Origin: Clostridia bacterium
GTDB lineage: Bacteria > Bacillota > Clostridia > Oscillospirales > CAG-272
Length of the DNA stretch: 6,243 nucleotides
Assembly (NCBI GenBank): GCA_017621015.1
Contig: JAGAUC010000204.1
Span: 1 to 6,243, forward strand
Reading direction: 5' to 3'
Position 1 is the first letter of the stretch, and the number at the start of each line of letters is the position of its first letter. The notes under the pieces were generated by a model, which was not told where the DNA came from, ran no database searches, and was given only the letters and a program-made list of their open reading frames with translations. A program made the position numbers and the translations under genes. Below, piece by piece: positions 5,491 through 6,243 of this stretch.

Positions 5491-6243
5491 ATGAAGGATA
5501 TACTTGTAACCGGTGCGTACGGTGGAATGGGACGGGCGGCGATCGCGCTTCTTCGTGACCGCGGCTATCGCGTATTTGCACTGGATAAGACGGTGGGAGA
5601 GGCCGAGGAAAATGTTATTCCAATCAAGGCCGACCTTACGTCAAAGGAAAGCATAAGCGACGCGCTTGCGGCGATCCGGATGCAGACCGACCGCCTTTAT
5701 GCAATATTGCATTTTGCGGGCATTTATATGTTGGATTCACTTGTGGAGATGGAGGACGAGGCCTTCCGCCGCATTTGGGACATCAATCTGCGCGGTGTGT
5801 ATCTGGTCAACAAGACCTTTTTGCCGCTCCTTGGCAAGGGAAGCCGCATCCTGATTACGACCAGCGAGCTGGCGCCCTTAGATCCGCTCCCCTTTACGGG
5901 AATCTACGCGGTGACCAAGGCGGCGCTCGACAAATATGCTTATTCGCTGTGCATGGAGCTTCAGCTGCTTGATATTAAGGTCTCGGTTCTTCGCGCAGGT
6001 GCGGTGGATACGGGTATGCTGGACGTTTCCGTAAAGGCGCTGGAGCGCTTTTGCGAAAAGACAGAGCATTACTCCTGCAACGCCGACCGCTTTCGGGGCA
6101 TTGTAAACCGCGTCGAGGCACGGCACATTCCGCCAAGGAAACTCGCGAAAAAGGTGCTTTGCATTCTTGAGCGGCGTTCGCCCGCCTTCGCCTACAGCAT
6201 AAACCGCAATCCGCTTTTTCTCCTTCTGAACCTGCTACCGAAG
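5491..6243 (+). CDS. Short-chain dehydrogenase/reductase (SDR) family oxidoreductase (3' partial)
   Basis: The frame is open from the ATG at 5491 to the window edge (251 residues; stop not reached). It is a classical SDR with a Rossmann fold that uses NAD(P)H to reduce a carbonyl or oxidise an alcohol; the substrate is unknown. The cofactor loop is TGAYGGMG (7-14), fitting TGxxxGxG. D32 at the end of the second strand (VFALD) hints at NAD(H) preference. HFAG (74-77) replaces the common NNAG. The catalytic tetrad is N99, S125, Y139 and K143 (YAVTK). RAGAVDTGML (168-177) corresponds to the usual PG..T loop, with Ala for Pro. GGAGG (5482-5486) lies 4 nt before the start, and the gene begins 18 nt after the hypothetical gene's stop, so it probably belongs to the same operon. 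A hydrophobic run (PLFLLLNLL) at the edge could be the start of a C-terminal extension or membrane-associated tail. Confidence 0.9.
   Translation, partial: MKDILVTGAYGGMGRAAIALLRDRGYRVFALDKTVGEAEENVIPIKADLTSKESISDALAAIRMQTDRLYAILHFAGIYMLDSLVEMEDEAFRRIWDINLRGVYLVNKTFLPLLGKGSRILITTSELAPLDPLPFTGIYAVTKAALDKYAYSLCMELQLLDIKVSVLRAGAVDTGMLDVSVKALERFCEKTEHYSCNADRFRGIVNRVEARHIPPRKLAKKVLCILERRSPAFAYSINRNPLFLLLNLLPK

Overview
The window looks like a chromosomal segment from a Firmicute, most likely an anaerobic gut-type Clostridium-class bacterium. The reasons are the strong AGGAGG-type ribosome binding sites, the clean TTGACA/TATAAT-like promoters with 17-bp spacers, the Clostridia-style RHH-WYL regulator and the moderate GC content. 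The genus cannot be set from the sequence alone. There are seven protein-coding genes, two of them cut by the window edges. No rRNA, tRNA, CRISPR array or insertion sequence was seen.

Left part (1-1740): the 3' part of a thiamine-diphosphate 2-oxoacid dehydrogenase E1 beta domain is followed after about 26 nt by a small metallo-beta-lactamase-fold hydrolase. Both are on the plus strand. They end at a bidirectional hairpin terminator (1709-1736) that also serves the convergent minus-strand gene.

Centre (1738-4297): this is the most interesting part. A minus-strand AAA+ ATPase resembles the cytosolic half of FtsH, but it has no membrane helices and has lost all the zinc and catalytic residues of the M41 protease domain. 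It is divergently transcribed from a plus-strand regulator with an N-terminal ribbon-helix-helix-like segment and WYL plus WCX-like domains. The intergenic region holds two near-consensus sigma-A promoters facing away from each other, a two-part direct repeat (TTGGCAGA ... TGACCACT, twice, 54-55 bp apart) and a 25-bp palindrome. This is what an autoregulated divergent control region should look like, and it suggests that the regulator controls both itself and the pseudo-FtsH.

Right part (4327-6243): a short FMN nitroreductase-family protein, an unrecognised 200-aa conserved-looking protein and a short-chain dehydrogenase (cut at its 3' end) follow the regulator on the same strand. The gaps are 29, 12 and 18 nt and each gene has its own Shine-Dalgarno sequence, so all four could be one transcript. 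The redox genes look metabolic or housekeeping; whether they are functionally tied to the regulator is not shown by the sequence.
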